A stretch of 64,000 nucleotides of DNA, taken from NCBI GenBank assembly GCA_030533445.1, contig CM060078.1, forward strand, positions 22,673,591 to 22,737,590, written 5' to 3'. A model generated the notes under the pieces. That model saw only the letters and a program-made list of their open reading frames with translations. It was not told where the DNA came from and ran no database searches. Below are positions 48,424 through 61,169 of this stretch, piece after piece; position 1 is the first letter of the stretch; the number at the start of each line of letters is the position of its first letter. This DNA comes from Cyprinodon diabolis (taxonomy: Eukaryota > Chordata > Actinopteri > Cyprinodontiformes > Cyprinodontidae). Both the position numbers and the translations under genes were made by a program.

Positions 48424-50544
48424 TGGTGACATCTAAAACTTTTCAGAGCAAAGATCAAAGAACACAAATGAATGCCAGACACTTGAATACTCATTTGATG
48501 ACTCATTTGCTGGAGTGCAGAGTAATAATTTTAACAGTAATATTTTGCAGAGCTTTAATAAAGGCAAATTTTTTCTTTAAGATAATATAGTTTTAACATC
48601 AAAGGAAATATATACATGAGTTTAAAACTAACACCTTAGTATTTTTAATTAGAAATACAATCGGAAAAGTGTTGGGAACACATGTATTTAGGTCCCTTTA
48701 ATCTGATGCAGAGCCATGTTGAGTGGTTAATTTCACACTTTATAGTTATGCACATCTTTGCATTGGATTAATTGCATAAAATCCAGAAGAAATACTTTTC
48801 AGTTAACGGCTGTAGCACCACAAAATGTGAAAAAGTTCAAGGTGCGGGAAGATTTTTTTGAGGAACTTAAGATAATAGAGGGAGGCCTAAGGTGCTTGAA
48901 ATGCAGTCGCTGATCAAAAAATGTATATTGATCCCAAATGGAATAAATAATCCAGCATAATTAGTGATTAATTAGATCAATCATCCATCCATCCGTCCAT
49001 CCATGGGGGGAGAATCTTATTGCTGAACTTCACCCAGCCTTTGTAAAAAGTTCACGTGGGTCAGATTCCTTTTATTAGCTGAAGTGAATAATTTGTTTGA
49101 GTAAAAGGGCGAGTGCCTCAAAAATCTCCTAATCCTTTCCTTCTTTGGAGTTTGAAATAAAAAGACACACACATACATACACACACAGTTAATAATAGGG
49201 ACATATTACCCTGCACATTCACAGACAGACGGTGAGGGAAATAAAAGAATGTGTGTTGAAGCGAGCTCTTCAATTCATAACCGGGTCTATAAGACAAACT
49301 GCAGGCGGGTCGGTGGGTGGTGAACCTGCAGAGCGGCTCTTTGATCCGACTCAGTGCTTCTCTATAAAGGCTGCCTCCATTGGCCAAAGGAGGACTTGAA
49401 TGGGAGGCCCCTAAAATCTAGAGAAACTGATCAAAACTTCATAAAGCGCTGTTTGTAATGAGCTCCTCTGGGGTGTTTTGCTCAAAAAAGGAACAAACAG
49501 CACTTTACAAATGGACATATTTTATCCTCTTTTGTTGTGTTGTTGGAAACCAAAAAAAATAGTTAAATGTTTTTCTACAAACCTGTTTTGGGTTTATATA
49601 GGCCTATTACATTAGTATAACAAAAATAATAAACAGTGTTATTCTGGTTTCACCAGTCTATGTCTTCTGTTACACTCAAACAGGTTTAAACACATATAGA
49701 GAAATGTTGGTCATGAGCTTATATTCTTGTCTTGATGCATTCCCGTTGCAGAATGTGTGGGAAAAGGAAATGGCTCCCATGATGGCACCAATTCCATCTG
49801 GGAAAAGATTAATAATAACCTGAGTTTGTTCCAAACTTTCAGAAATAACTCAGAAGGTTTCTATACAAAATGTTTGGATTTTTAATCTTACTGATAAAAA
49901 AATAATTTACTAATAATTGTCTAATTCCATAGCAGTCCGTTATTTAAAATACATACATTTTGAAAAGCATGTATTTGACCCGTGGATGATTGCTTTATTA
50001 GAGTTTCATGTTCACCACCTGGATCTGATATTTTAGGGCATTTATCCCTTTATTTAGAGCTAAGGACATTATTTAAATTACACGTGAAAAGATTAATTAT
50101 TATCACGCAGCTAATTGCTGCTTGTAAAGCTGTTGGTTTACCACAAGTTTAAGGGCATTTTACAATAATCATATATGAGCTCAGAGCAAAACACTATTGT
50201 TGATTGGAAGGAAACTTCATCATTATCTGAAAAGCATTGGAAATATATGGCATGTGATACTCAATCTCCTTCACTCAAATAGAATCTACTAAAAACACTT
50301 AATATCTTCTTTAGCCCATTCATTGTTTGATGAGTTTGAATTAACATCAAACTTTCCAAATCAAAATGGCAGGCCAGGCAAAAAATGCTTTCATCAGGAA
50401 AGTAATCAAGAGGTGAATCATAACTTTAGAGGAATTGTAGAGACACCGGTCTTACGTGGGACACAAGAATCACATGAAATAACACATTCTGGCCTGATAA
50501 GACACACCACCACTTTTTGTTCTACACCTGAAGTTCTATGTTAA
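48424..50544. other. Intergenic, no gene recognised
   Basis: AT-rich. A CCATCCATCC-type run lies near 48984-49004. A degraded Tc1-like region lies at about 50320-50540 (TAGAGACACCGGTCTTACG). Confidence 0.5.
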
Positions 50545-50552
50545 ATGTACCT

Positions 50553-50755
50553 CAGGCATGGCAAAATTCTGTCCTTCAGGCCCTCTGTCCTACAGGCTTT
50601 AGAGGTTTCTCAGCTTCAGCTCAGCTGATTGTGATTACTGCAGTTCAGCAAATGCCTGTTAAAAAGTTATAAATGGAGGACAGCTGTGCTGAAGCAGGGA
50701 AACCTCAGAAACCTGCAGGACAGCGGCCTTCGAGAACCGACTTTTGGCATGCCTG
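50553..50755. mobile_element. hAT-type MITE (203 bp), nested in a Tc1-like remnant
   Basis: TIRs are CAGGCATGGCAAAATTCTGTC and, inverted, CAGGCATGCCAAAAGTCGGTT. Flanking octamers ATGTACCT and CTCTACCT match at six of eight positions, as expected of an old 8-bp hAT duplication. The interior has the common fish pattern with CTGCAGGACAG and inverted CTGTCCTACAGG. Tc1-like text continues on the far side (ACATGGTGGCAGCATCATC at about 50789). Confidence 0.7.
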
Positions 50756-50763
50756 CTCTACCT

Positions 50764-52344
50764 GGACCAAACTAGCCTCACTGTGAAACATGGTGGCAGC
50801 ATCATCACTCACTGGAACAGATTATAAATGCAGGTTACACTTTTCAGGTTTTATTTGTAAGAAGAAACATTTTAAATAATTTTCCTTCAGAACCTGTTAT
50901 GAACCGCTTGGTGTTTTTGTATTACATTATATCCCTGTGAAATATATCTAGACTGAAGAGAAATTATAAAGGAGACAACATCCAAAAATACACTTTAAGT
51001 AATCCTACATTATAATAAGGAAAAGAAAGGGCCATCTACTGCTACTTTCTTTAACAAGTTCTGCTTCCTTTTTATCTACTTTAGGCTCAAAATTCACAAA
51101 ACTAAATTTATTAGTAACTTTTTAAAGTAAGATGGATTCAATCATCAAATATGAACATAAAGAGCTAGCGATAAAGTATTTAATTTAGACACTACATGCG
51201 ATGTTCCTGTTAAGACACTAAGAGGAGCAGTTGAGCTGCAGAGATAATTTCAGCTGAAGAATTGAGGGTAAAGAGAGGCAGGGCGGGGTGAGGGCACAGA
51301 GGTGCAACATGGGCAAAGTTGGAAAGAAATGGGAGGAGAGAGAGCAGAGGGTGAGAGAGGGAGGGAGTGTCAATGTAAAGGATCCTAAGCAGCAGAAAGG
51401 GGTGGAAGTAGTAGAAAGGACGGCACATCCCTGGAAGATATGAGCAATAGGCCTGCAACAGGGAGCAATGTCTGAGAAAGTCGGCAGCTACTCTCTGGAT
51501 TAACACCAGCTTCACTTTTTATTGCCTCCAATACCAGACTGGAGCAGCAGAAGTGGCCCACTTGCCCCCTGCAGGGAAACCAGCTGCAGACAGCTAACTG
51601 GTGACCCGAGGGAGCTGATGGTGCCAGAAAGCAAAGTATTAATTCTGGGAAGTGAATGTTGCTTTAAAATTGAGTGGTTCCACCATAGTTAAAGTGAAAG
51701 TTTTGTTAGAGGAGGCATATAGTGTAAAGTCATAACTGATCAGTTTTTTTTTTTTAGATAATTGTACAATAAAAAGCTGAAGTAATCATATTGAGCACTT
51801 GTATCAATTTTCTTTAAATGGCAGCTGTTTGTGACCTTTTTTGAAAAGGTCAATGAGTATAAAAGACCTCTACATCTCCTGAGTATTTCTGGGTTGTGCA
51901 TTAAAATAAATTGCTCAAACTGTACAAGTGTTATTTCTTTCAACTCTAAGAATGCAACCATTTTCTGAAGGCTAAAGCAGCAAAAATGCCATTTCAATAA
52001 TTTAGTCAATTAAATGGCTAGGCTTACCAAAAGGAAAAAGATGCACAAGGATAACCGCTTCGTTACAGTATTCTTATGCAAAAAAATTAGTTTTAAAAAT
52101 CATAGATTAAATACACTTTACATCCATTCTAACCAAGTTTTGAGCTGTTTTTGTAAAACTGATGTGCTAAAAATGCATCTGTAGGTCTGCCAAACTGGTA
52201 GAGATGTACCGTAGTTCAGTTTCTTGCATTTACAGTTGTCGTTAGGGTGTTACTAGTGGCTTGTTGTAGCATTTTGGTCATATGGCCCTTTCTTTACTAT
52301 GTTCCTGTTTCTTACTGTTCCAAGACTGATTCTGAATTGAAGAA
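50764..52344. other. Intergenic, no gene recognised
   Basis: Contains a purine-rich stretch (51280-51370) and otherwise AT-rich DNA. Minus-strand frames here (51210-51515, 51740-52009) have no domain. Confidence 0.5.
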
Positions 52345-52530
52345 AAACTGCAGCTCCTAGCTCATGCTTCTAGATCTGGATATTACTGCAGACAATGCAG
52401 TAAAATTGACGATGCTTGTAGAATTGGGACGACAGCCTTCTGTAAAAAACTACAAAAAGCAGAAGTTACACAATTGAAGATAACTGACGTTCTGCATTAT
52501 GAAACCCAAAACATATGGAGTTGCATACAA
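52345..52530 (+). repeat. Dispersed repeat family R, copy 2
   Basis: Matches 35150-35435 in block order and orientation. Followed by a T-run at 52559-52570. Confidence 0.5.
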
Positions 52531-52570
52531 CTCACTGAGTGAATGTGAATAAATAAAGCTTTTTTTTTTT

Positions 52571-54648
52571 GTTAAACTCCATGAGATGGGCTGTGCCTAC
52601 AAGTTATGTCACTCAAAGCATTATAGGAAACCATACAGCTCCTATGTAGCCCATAGGAACATTGGGAGGTCCAAACAGGGCTACCAGAAAGTATCCTGCT
52701 TGCTCTTCCTAGCTCATCATGGCAACTTCCACTTTGGCTTAATTCTCGTCACCATTTCATGCTAGTCTCCTGTTGGTTGAAATCTCTTATATTGTGTTCT
52801 GTTGGGGCAGATCGTATTCATTTCTGCTCTGTTTACTTCCCCTTTTGCCTTTTGTTCTTATTGATTTCTCTCTGGTTCTTTCCTTTGCTTACTCTCTTAG
52901 CTGCTTCCAATCTGCTCGTTAGTCACAGCTGTTTCTTTTTTCCTCTCATCAGTTCTCCTCAGCATATATTCCCTTTTGGTTCTTTAATCACTGCTGGTTT
53001 ATCTTGATGATGGTGCTTAGTTTGTCCAGCGTTAATTTTCCCTTCCCTCCTAGGTTAAAATGCTCCTGGTTTGGTTTTCGATTAATTACGTTTTATCATC
53101 TTTGGGTTCACATTTTCGGACCTTGCACACACAAATGTTTGGTGTTATAAAAATCTATTTTTTTCAAACTCTGCCTTTCTTCTGGCTGCTTTTGTGTCAT
53201 CCACACCACCATCCTTTTTATGGGGGCAGCTGTTTTTGCAGAAGTATTGACTCAGGCTTAGATTATCAATAGTTTAATGATACACATGAGCTGTAGAATG
53301 GATAAATCCGGAGCTCAGGTTTATAATTAATCTAATTACCTAGTCTTGCCAATATTCAGATACAGTCCATTTTCATATAGACAGAGTTTTATTGAGCACT
53401 TAGAAAAAAATCCCTATAATAGAAACGTACGATGATAAATCCCATATAAAATACCTAGACTTGATCACCACTGAAATAAAATATTTTGCTGGATGAGCAA
53501 CGAATGCTCTCTTTGCGACAGGATTCTAGGTAGATCTACATCCAGGTGTCACACCATTTGATGCAAAGAAATTATCCAGGCTTCCTCAGGGAGAGAAATT
53601 AAATAAGTGTCTATTGGAACAAAAGGCCTGAAAAAAAAACAGACCTTACTCCTCTGTTCTGCTATTAAAGCACAAATCATGAGTGTCACCGTTTTAAATG
53701 CATTCTACAGACAATAAACACGTGTTCTGCAACAATCTGCCAAATGCAGCTGCCTGCACGGGAATTTATGTCTCAAATCGTCCTCTCTCACACACCCTGT
53801 GGGACATGCAGACAAAGTTGGAAGTATCTCTGAAGAAGCTTTAGGCTTTACATCTTTCTCTGTTTTTCTCTGGACATATGTGGTTACATGCACAACCACA
53901 CAGCTTGTTTCATTCATCCTCCATCGCTTCTTTCCACCTTGTTTCTCCATATCTTTCTCTCCCACCTTGGTAACACTTGTCCTCTCCTCCATATTCCTCT
54001 GTCCATCTCCCTCCTCCTTGTCTCCATCCATCCTTATGTCAGCTGGCAGAAGATGAGTCATGCCTCTAACTGGGAGGCTAAAACTCTCCCTCTTTCCCTC
54101 TAAATATATCCCCTCTGTACTTCTCTATGTCTCTTTTTCACACTTCTCTCTGCGTTGTCTCACCATCTGTTTCTCTGCAGCTTTCTGCTTTGTTAAATCG
54201 CTCCACTGACTTCCTTTATTTAATACTTCACTTTGTCTGACAGTTTAAAATACAAGTTATTACATATCTTGCGCTTACATTTTTTTTCATCTCAATTTCA
54301 TCATTCTGTTGCATATCCTTAAATATATGTAAAATCAATTAGGCCTGCTATAACTTGGTACAATTTTAGCCACTGTTTTCTATGAAGTAGAATAACTGAA
54401 ATAAACTCCAACTCTAACAAAAACTACCGGTAATTGATTTCTATTAATTAAAACGTTATTGCTAAGATCTCTCTTTAAAATAAAAAAAATCATCAACTTT
54501 TTCTGCAAGTTCATTTAGAAGCCACTCTTAATGTGTAATGTTAGATAGTTTTACATCATCTATAAACCCTTTGGAGAGATGCAGTGAATGTTTAATATCC
54601 TGGTGTTATATCGGGGTTATGTTAGGAAACCTGGTGCCAACTTAAATG
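52571..54648. other. Intergenic, no gene recognised
   Basis: Pyrimidine-rich blocks (52840-53010, 53920-54180) create long chance frames on both strands. No domain is recognised. Confidence 0.5.
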
Positions 54649-54652
54649 TTAA

Positions 54653-55456
54653 AGATATAGGAGGATTTTTTCCCCCCCGGGTGGATCATCAAAATTAGAG
54701 GTCCTCCTAATTGTCAATCATTTTGGTGATATGTTTACGTAAGGCCGTCCTATGTGCTTGTCCTCTGTTAGCTGCCTGGTGAGCTACGGTTTCAGACAGT
54801 CATTGAAGCCCACTTTTCTCACAGTGGTTCATGGAAAATGGCCGAGGGTTGTAAGAGAAAAAGTGTCAACGAAGTGTATGAGAAGAAGAATAAGGCCTCA
54901 GACAAGAGAAACAAGACTAGAGTGTTTATGGGAGATTCTTTTATGCGATGGCGTACACTGAAAGCACAGGTCAGGCTTCCCATTGATGCCTCGGTTGCAA
55001 AGTTTCTGTTCAACCGGTGAAGTTTGGCATGCTATTTGGAGAAATCCATTTTACATCACAGCTAGTAAAAGTTATCTACCTCTATATTGTAATTTTCTAG
55101 GGAAGATAAGTTTATTTATTTTGTAATTTGCATCATTAGTAGTTATACAACGGCCACAGATCCTTAGTTACCCTGAAAACGCATCCAAATTTCCACTGAA
55201 GAACACATGCATAAAAGCATGTCATGATTCTTTTTTTTAAATATACCAGTAGTCTAATTGTGGAGAAACTTTTTGTGTAAATATGGGTAAGATGAGATCC
55301 ATCCGAGCAATCGTCTTATGATCCCACACATCCTCGAGGAGAAATGGCCTCGTGCATGCTCTCACACGAGTTTAATAGGTGTTCCCTCTCTGGAGCGGGT
55401 ATAGGGCTGTGCATGTGCATTTTTATTTTAAATTCCTGAAAATCCTCCACTATACT
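54653..55456 (+). mobile_element. TTAA-flanked DNA element, copy D, with ORF fragment
   Basis: TTAA at 54649-54652 and 55457-55460. TIRs are AGATATAGGAGGATTTTTTC and, inverted, AGTATAGTGGAGGATTTTC. Same family as 25717-26043 (shared internal block near 55350-55430, reverse complement). About 804 bp. Carries a short ORF at 54838-55020. Confidence 0.8.
54838..55020 (+). pseudogene. 60-codon ORF inside the TTAA element
   Basis: MAEGCKRKSVNEVYEKKNKA... then FMRWRTLKAQVRLPIDASVA and FLFNR, stop TGA. A basic start followed by a RWRTLK-x-DA-x-VAKFL pattern. I have a memory of similar N-terminal modules in fish transposon-derived proteins but cannot name a family securely. Probably the N-terminal exon remnant of a transposon gene. 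Confidence 0.45.
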
Positions 55457-55460
55457 TTAA

Positions 55461-57264
55461 GCTATGTGATCCTGCTAGATAATGACATAGTACACTATAT
55501 GCTGCTCTAAGAAATAGGGCTCCCAGCTAGAAAGAGGTGAACTCGCCTCCAAATTGTGCATTCACTGAATCTTGAGAAGCCAATATGAGATGTGCTGACA
55601 GATTACATTTCAACTGAAAATGTAATTCTTATGCTGTCAGTGACAAGTTGTGGTATTGCAGCTAATGATGTGGAGGAGGATCAGAGGGAGAGTAAAAAAC
55701 ATAACAGAAAACTACACTGCTAATAGGGCGTATTACGTACATTTACAAATGTGGGATTTGCAATGAAGCAACAACCAAATATTCTTCTGTAGAATATAGA
55801 CTGCTCTTAGTATGAAGGGTCAGTGTCACTGAATGTGCAAAATGTGTTACAGATATAAGAGTTCATTAAGTTCATAGGCAGATAAATACAATAAGCGAAT
55901 AAGATAAAATCAAGGAGATATAGGGCCTGTAGGAGGAGAGAAAAAGATAAATAACCATTGTATTGAATTAACAAAAATATAGGGGAAAAAATAATGTTCC
56001 TACAATTTTAGTTGAAAAAAAATGAGATTGATAATTGTTGTTTAAATAGTCCCTACTTATTTATCCAGGCCGAGAAACAGAATATGTCAGAGAATATTTA
56101 CTTTGTTTTGTTTTGCACTGGACTGGAAGCTGCAACAGAGACCGATTCCCTAATGGTGCGGCCCAGGGAGAAACATCCACAGCTGGGTCATATTCCCTGA
56201 TTTCCCCATGCTCTGCAGTTCTGAGCAGCACTGGCCTCCTGATGCCTTCCCGAGAGAAATTAACAAACACTCAGATAAATCTAAACAGACAAATTACAAC
56301 TCTGTGCCTCACTCAGCTTTTTCCTAATAGTTATTAAAAATAAGGTTACATTCCCCCCCCCCCCCCCATTGGGTATATATTACTAAGAAGCGTTTTGTGT
56401 TAATTTAAGAGAAAGACATAAAACTCTGCAGTTTGGAAATATTAAATGAGGGAATTAAAAGACAAATCTTGACTGGTTTGATCTGATTTGATTCACACTC
56501 TTACCTAGGAATGTGAAATAAACTTTGCTCTGTGCCAAGTTAAAAAAAATAACTGCATGTATCTCTAAGGATATTAAATATCCTTATTTTTCGGTGCTCA
56601 ATCCTGCCCCTAGTCACTACCTGTTTTAAATTAACTTTAAAACTATGAAAACATATTCAACTTTATTGAACTGCAACAACATAACATTAACATTTCACTG
56701 ATTTTAGGAGTAAGAAGGCATCATCATGCCAGCTGTCTTGTGTAAATTGCTGCCCTTCTTACTCTTTTTCTGTAACCTTCAAATATGAAGAAAATGATGT
56801 AGCAGAAAATCTGTCCTGTGTAATACAGTAATCAAGTTAAAAGGCCAAAAATAAAACCAACATACGACAAAAAAAAAAAAAAAAAAAGTATTTTACGCTG
56901 AAGTAAGTAAGTCAGTCATCATTGCAAAATTTAAAACAATTTATCTTGGGAGAACAAAATAAACTTGTCAGGTTTTACCTATTTACTAGTAAAATAGTTT
57001 ACTGAACTATATCAGACTAAACGAAATCTACTGTAAGAGAAGATTAACTTCCCAAAAAGAACAGTCGGTATTTTCTACTAGAATACTTAACCCTTGGAGT
57101 ATGGTACCAACAGAATGAAGAAACATTTCAAAATATTATCTAAAATCGGCTTGGCAAGATTATGTATAATTTTAAATCATTTTCGTCTTTAACAAAATAC
57201 ATGATAGAAATTTGCTTAGTATCGTCAACCTGCCAGAGACTGGAGATATTGGCTCAGTTCAAAT
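55461..57264. other. Intergenic, no gene recognised
   Basis: AT-rich, with a C-run at 56352-56367 and an A-run at 56870-56887. Confidence 0.5.
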
Positions 57265-57552
57265 TTATGGGATGAGTCCTCCAAAAGGCCAGATTCGTAG
57301 GCCGAATACATCATAGCGTTGCTCCCAGTCATCAGTACCAGATAATTTGAGCCTTTGGTGAGAGTTCTCTAGCAGACCTCCTGCCTTTAACCTGGATTCC
57401 CCTTCAGTACCTCTTTGGATGTCTGATATTCTGGCCTGGACTTCTGTGAACATCTTCGACACAGTCTTTGGCTTCACTTTCTGGAAAGTCCCGCCTTCCT
57501 TCATCGGCTCAGATCTGCTGGCCATCCAGTTCTGCATGCTGTTGGCAGCCAT
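57265..57552 (-). other. Unrecognised 95-codon ORF
   Basis: Starts MAANSMQNWMASRSEPMKEG, ends ...FGLRIWPFGGLIP. GC content and codon texture are higher than in the surroundings. The opposite strand is also open (57419-57757, 112 codons). No domain is recognised. It may be a fragment of a transposon coding region; it is not called a host gene. Confidence 0.25.
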
Positions 57553-58759
57553 TCAGCTGGAATTTACTCCTTTCTCAGTCTATGACCAGAGGAGGGAGTG
57601 GACTTTCAAGATCAGGTTAATGACTCAAGCGTTGGTAATCATCCTCCGTCAGATTTACGTGGTCACTAACCTGAGTTTTCCCTTTGCAGATGTTCTTGCC
57701 TTAGACACCCTAGCGGCAGAACTGCAGATTCAAAATTTTTTTTACATGAAAGATTGAGATATTCGCCAGTCTGTTTGCCTTGAATTCGGGGTCCTTTGTT
57801 CGCCTTGACAGTTAAAAAGTATTTGACACATTAACGTGCTGATGTTAATACATTTACTTTGTCCTTTATTAAATATATATTAAAATGGTCTTGTTAATGT
57901 GTTTATTTATTTACGCAACCTTTTTATCCAAAATATTTTGTTTTCACCAGTATACAGCTACACAATAGGAAAATAAAACCGATGTTAGAGGTGCAGAAAC
58001 CTCCAATTTTGTTGATTTTGAGGAATGTGAGCCACAATCTGGTAGCAGTGTGGTCGGATGGTACAAACTTTTTGCTAGTGCATTTCCTAAATTTTTATGT
58101 TTAATATACAGATATTTTCCACTGTTTTTACCAAAGATTGTTTGAAAACGTTCCAATTGTTGTCTAATCCATTGCTATATTATTCCAGTTCAAGCACAAA
58201 AATGTAAGAGTGGTGAAAAACATTAAAATATTGAAATGATCAAGACGCCTTTTATTTATTGCTCAATTACTTATGCATTGCATTTATCACATGTCATTAG
58301 GAATTACAGTTAAGAAAATATTTCCACAAGTTATTTTAGACAGATTTCTATAAAAAGCTGCTTTTAGTATCTGAATAACAGCCACGGGCAGAGAACCAAA
58401 GCACTGTGAGCACAAGCTAAATTTGGATGTAACCCATCTCTGGTTTGAAATCTTGTTGTGGACCACTGCAGTGAGTAAAGCACTTGCTGGCAGTTTATCA
58501 GCCAATGCTGAGTAATATTGTGCTTTATATTTAGGTTGATGTTTCACCTCTTTGCTTAAGCCATATCTTTTAAAAGCTTAGAACTACATTAGGTTAGTCC
58601 ACCACTTACTCATGAAATATCAACCTGACAACCTAACCTGAAGATCTGTCAGAATCCAAAATAATAATGAGCAGATTTTGGTTAAATTGATGGATTATAA
58701 TGCATCCTGGCAAAGGGGTCTCAGCAACTGCTGATGGTCTCTCCTCATTAAATACAGAT

Positions 58760-59752
58760 CATGCAAAAGTTTTTTTTTAAAAACCTTGAAATTTTTTGAC
58801 ATCTTTTCACATTTCAAATGCTAACTTGTTTTGGGGAAGTGTTTTGCACTAGTCAGGGATAATAGGAAGATGAGCCAGGTGCAGAGTTGTGATGTATGCC
58901 CACTTTTTCTGTTTTTGCATGTATGTTATACTTCGATATTTCAAACAATCAGATTTTTTTTCCATTTTAGATGAAGATAGCCAGAGTATGAAAGTGATTA
59001 TGATTTTACACATTAGGTGAAATATATCCAAACAAACCTGTCCTTGTGATAAAGGAAAATGCTTCATAAAACCTAGCAGAAGTTCTCCCCACAGTCGGCG
59101 AAAGAAATGCAATTAAGCATTTGTAGCTACTGGGAATCAGTCACAGCCTTTGCCATGAAGATAAAAATGGAGCAGAGATCCACAGTTTCCGCTGTTCGTC
59201 CTCAAATGGATCCACTTGTGATAAATTAATTCGTGATAAGGAATGGCACACACTTTTCTATGCAAGGTTCAACAGATTGCAGTGCATGCCAGAGACCAAA
59301 CACAAAGCATGAAGTCTAAGGAATTCTCTCTAGACCTCCAAGATTAACATTGTCTTGAGACACAAATTTGGAGGAAAAATCCATAAAAACCTAGAATGTT
59401 GCACATTGGCTTTAACCATTAATGGAGATCTTTAGAACCACCATGTGGGAGAAGGGCCTTAAACTGGGAGGTGACCAAGAACCCAATAATCACTCTTTCA
59501 GAGCTCCAGCATTTCTCTGTGGCCGCCCACCTGAAGTTTGCCAAGAGGCTCCTGAAGGACTCTTAGAGCATGAGTCTCATCAACTCTTCATCTGATGAGA
59601 CAAGAAAAAAAAACATATTTCACCTTGTCACAATGGGGTATTGTTTGTAGTATTTAGAAGAAATGTACAATTTGAATTACCAATTGAAATAAAGCTGGAA
59701 GATAATTGAATGTGAGCAAAGTGCAGCAATGTGAATATTTTAAGATGCACTG
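58760..59752 (+). mobile_element. Tc1-like transposon remnant
   Basis: Landmarks of fish Tc1-like elements in order: GGGAGGTGACCAAGAACCC and CAGAGCTCCAGCATTTCTCTG (about 59465-59520), AAGTTTGCCAAGAGGCTCCT with GAAGGACTC (59533-59561), CATCTGATGAGACAAG (59588), GTCACAATGGGGTATTGT (59628), and a right end AATGTGAATATTTTAAGATGCACTG finishing at 59752. A large internal deletion joins the GGDQEP and HLKFA regions. The left end is eroded and its position approximate. Confidence 0.7.
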
Positions 59753-60533
59753 CAAATAGGGAAGACTTTTCATCCTCGCTATAGAATTTTTAAATATGGC
59801 CAAGCACCTTTCAAAGAGGTACTTGCTGTTGTTCAAAACACTGTTCTACTGCATAATCTAGTTTACCAGACAGAGACTTTAACAAAAAAAAAAAAAAAAA
59901 AGAAAAGATGAAACAGCTATTATTTAACCCTAATATGTTGAAAAAAAATTACATTCATTATGTTGCAGGTCATTTTGACCCGCACTGTGTAAATGCATGC
60001 AAAATAGTCAAGAAAACAGAGGTTAAACCAATAACCAATTTATTTTAGATAAAAAGTCCCACCAATAATTAATTTAACTCATGCCATATTAATAAAAAAA
60101 ATTAAATAAAGACAGTCTGTCTTTTTACAATTTTGACATGTTTGCTTGAGCTGCAGCACAGCCAATCAAAATAACCCATTTTTTAAAAAGAAAAATAGAC
60201 ATATAACCTCCAAGTGTAATTAATTTATTTTGGGAACATAAACTTTAAAGTATGCAGCAAAAAATAAATACAATGTGCCAACATGCAAGAAAATAATTAC
60301 AGGAGACCAAACAAATGAGTTGAGTTTTGTAAAGAATGATATACTGTAGTTTCCTTTAGTTGTAATGGGTTAGCTGACTCTGATTTAGTTGCTGTGGTTT
60401 CATGGTGTTGAGACGAATATAGAGCTAAAGAGCACCAAAGGTCAGTTTTTTACATTAAAAATATGTTACTTTGAAAAAGAAATAAATATAGAGGACTTGG
60501 CACTAAAAATGTTAGACTTGGGACTGACAGTTG
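59753..60533. other. Intergenic, nothing recognised
   Basis: AT-rich with an A-run at 59883-59900. Confidence 0.5.
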
Positions 60534-61169
60534 CAGTGGTGGAAAGTAACATACATTTATTTGATTACTTTAGTATTTTTTTAGTATCTTTACTCGAGTT
60601 TTTTGTTTTTTTTGGTGGTGGTGGTGTTGGTGGGGGGGTCATGTAATCCGCTGTTGGTATTTTTGTCAGAGGGTTAATTTTTGTCACTCTGTACTTCTGA
60701 CAGTCCAGTGACAATAAAAACGCTGGGGGAAAAAAAATATTTTTAATAATTGAAATTTATTGATCTCACATTGGAGAAATTTAGCTCAGCATTTAACCCA
60801 CACCTTGAGGAGCAGCAGGTTGGCATTGTGGGGCACATGGGTAGAAGTGTGGGGTTAAGGGTCTTTGCTCAGAAACCCAGAGTGGCAGTCTGTGAGAGTC
60901 TGGTTCGAACTCACAACCTCGGGATTCCAAGCTGTTGTTGCCATGTGGTCAAGTTGCTCAGTAGGATGTGGATCGAAGGCCTTTTAAGATGAACTTTGGA
61001 TGCTGATTGGCTTTCGTGGAGGTGTGGTTCTAAGCTGATTGGCTGTGTCGCAGGTGGAATGTAGGAGAGTGATCAGTTTCTTCAGTTGAACTTCCGCCTA
61101 GGCTCCATTTGACTAGCAGTATCAATAGTTTTACTCAAGTACTACTGTTGAGTATTTTGTCCACCACTG
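60534..61169. mobile_element. DNA element with CAGTGGTGGA termini
   Basis: The left end CAGTGGTGGAAAGTAAC and inverted right end CAGTGGTGGACAAAATACTC are a widespread fish MITE terminus. TTG flanks both ends (60531-60533 and 61170-61172). The interior includes a block around CAGCATTTAACCCACACCTTG through GTTCGAACTCACAACCTC that recurs in many fish repeats. About 636 bp. Superfamily not settled. Confidence 0.65.
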
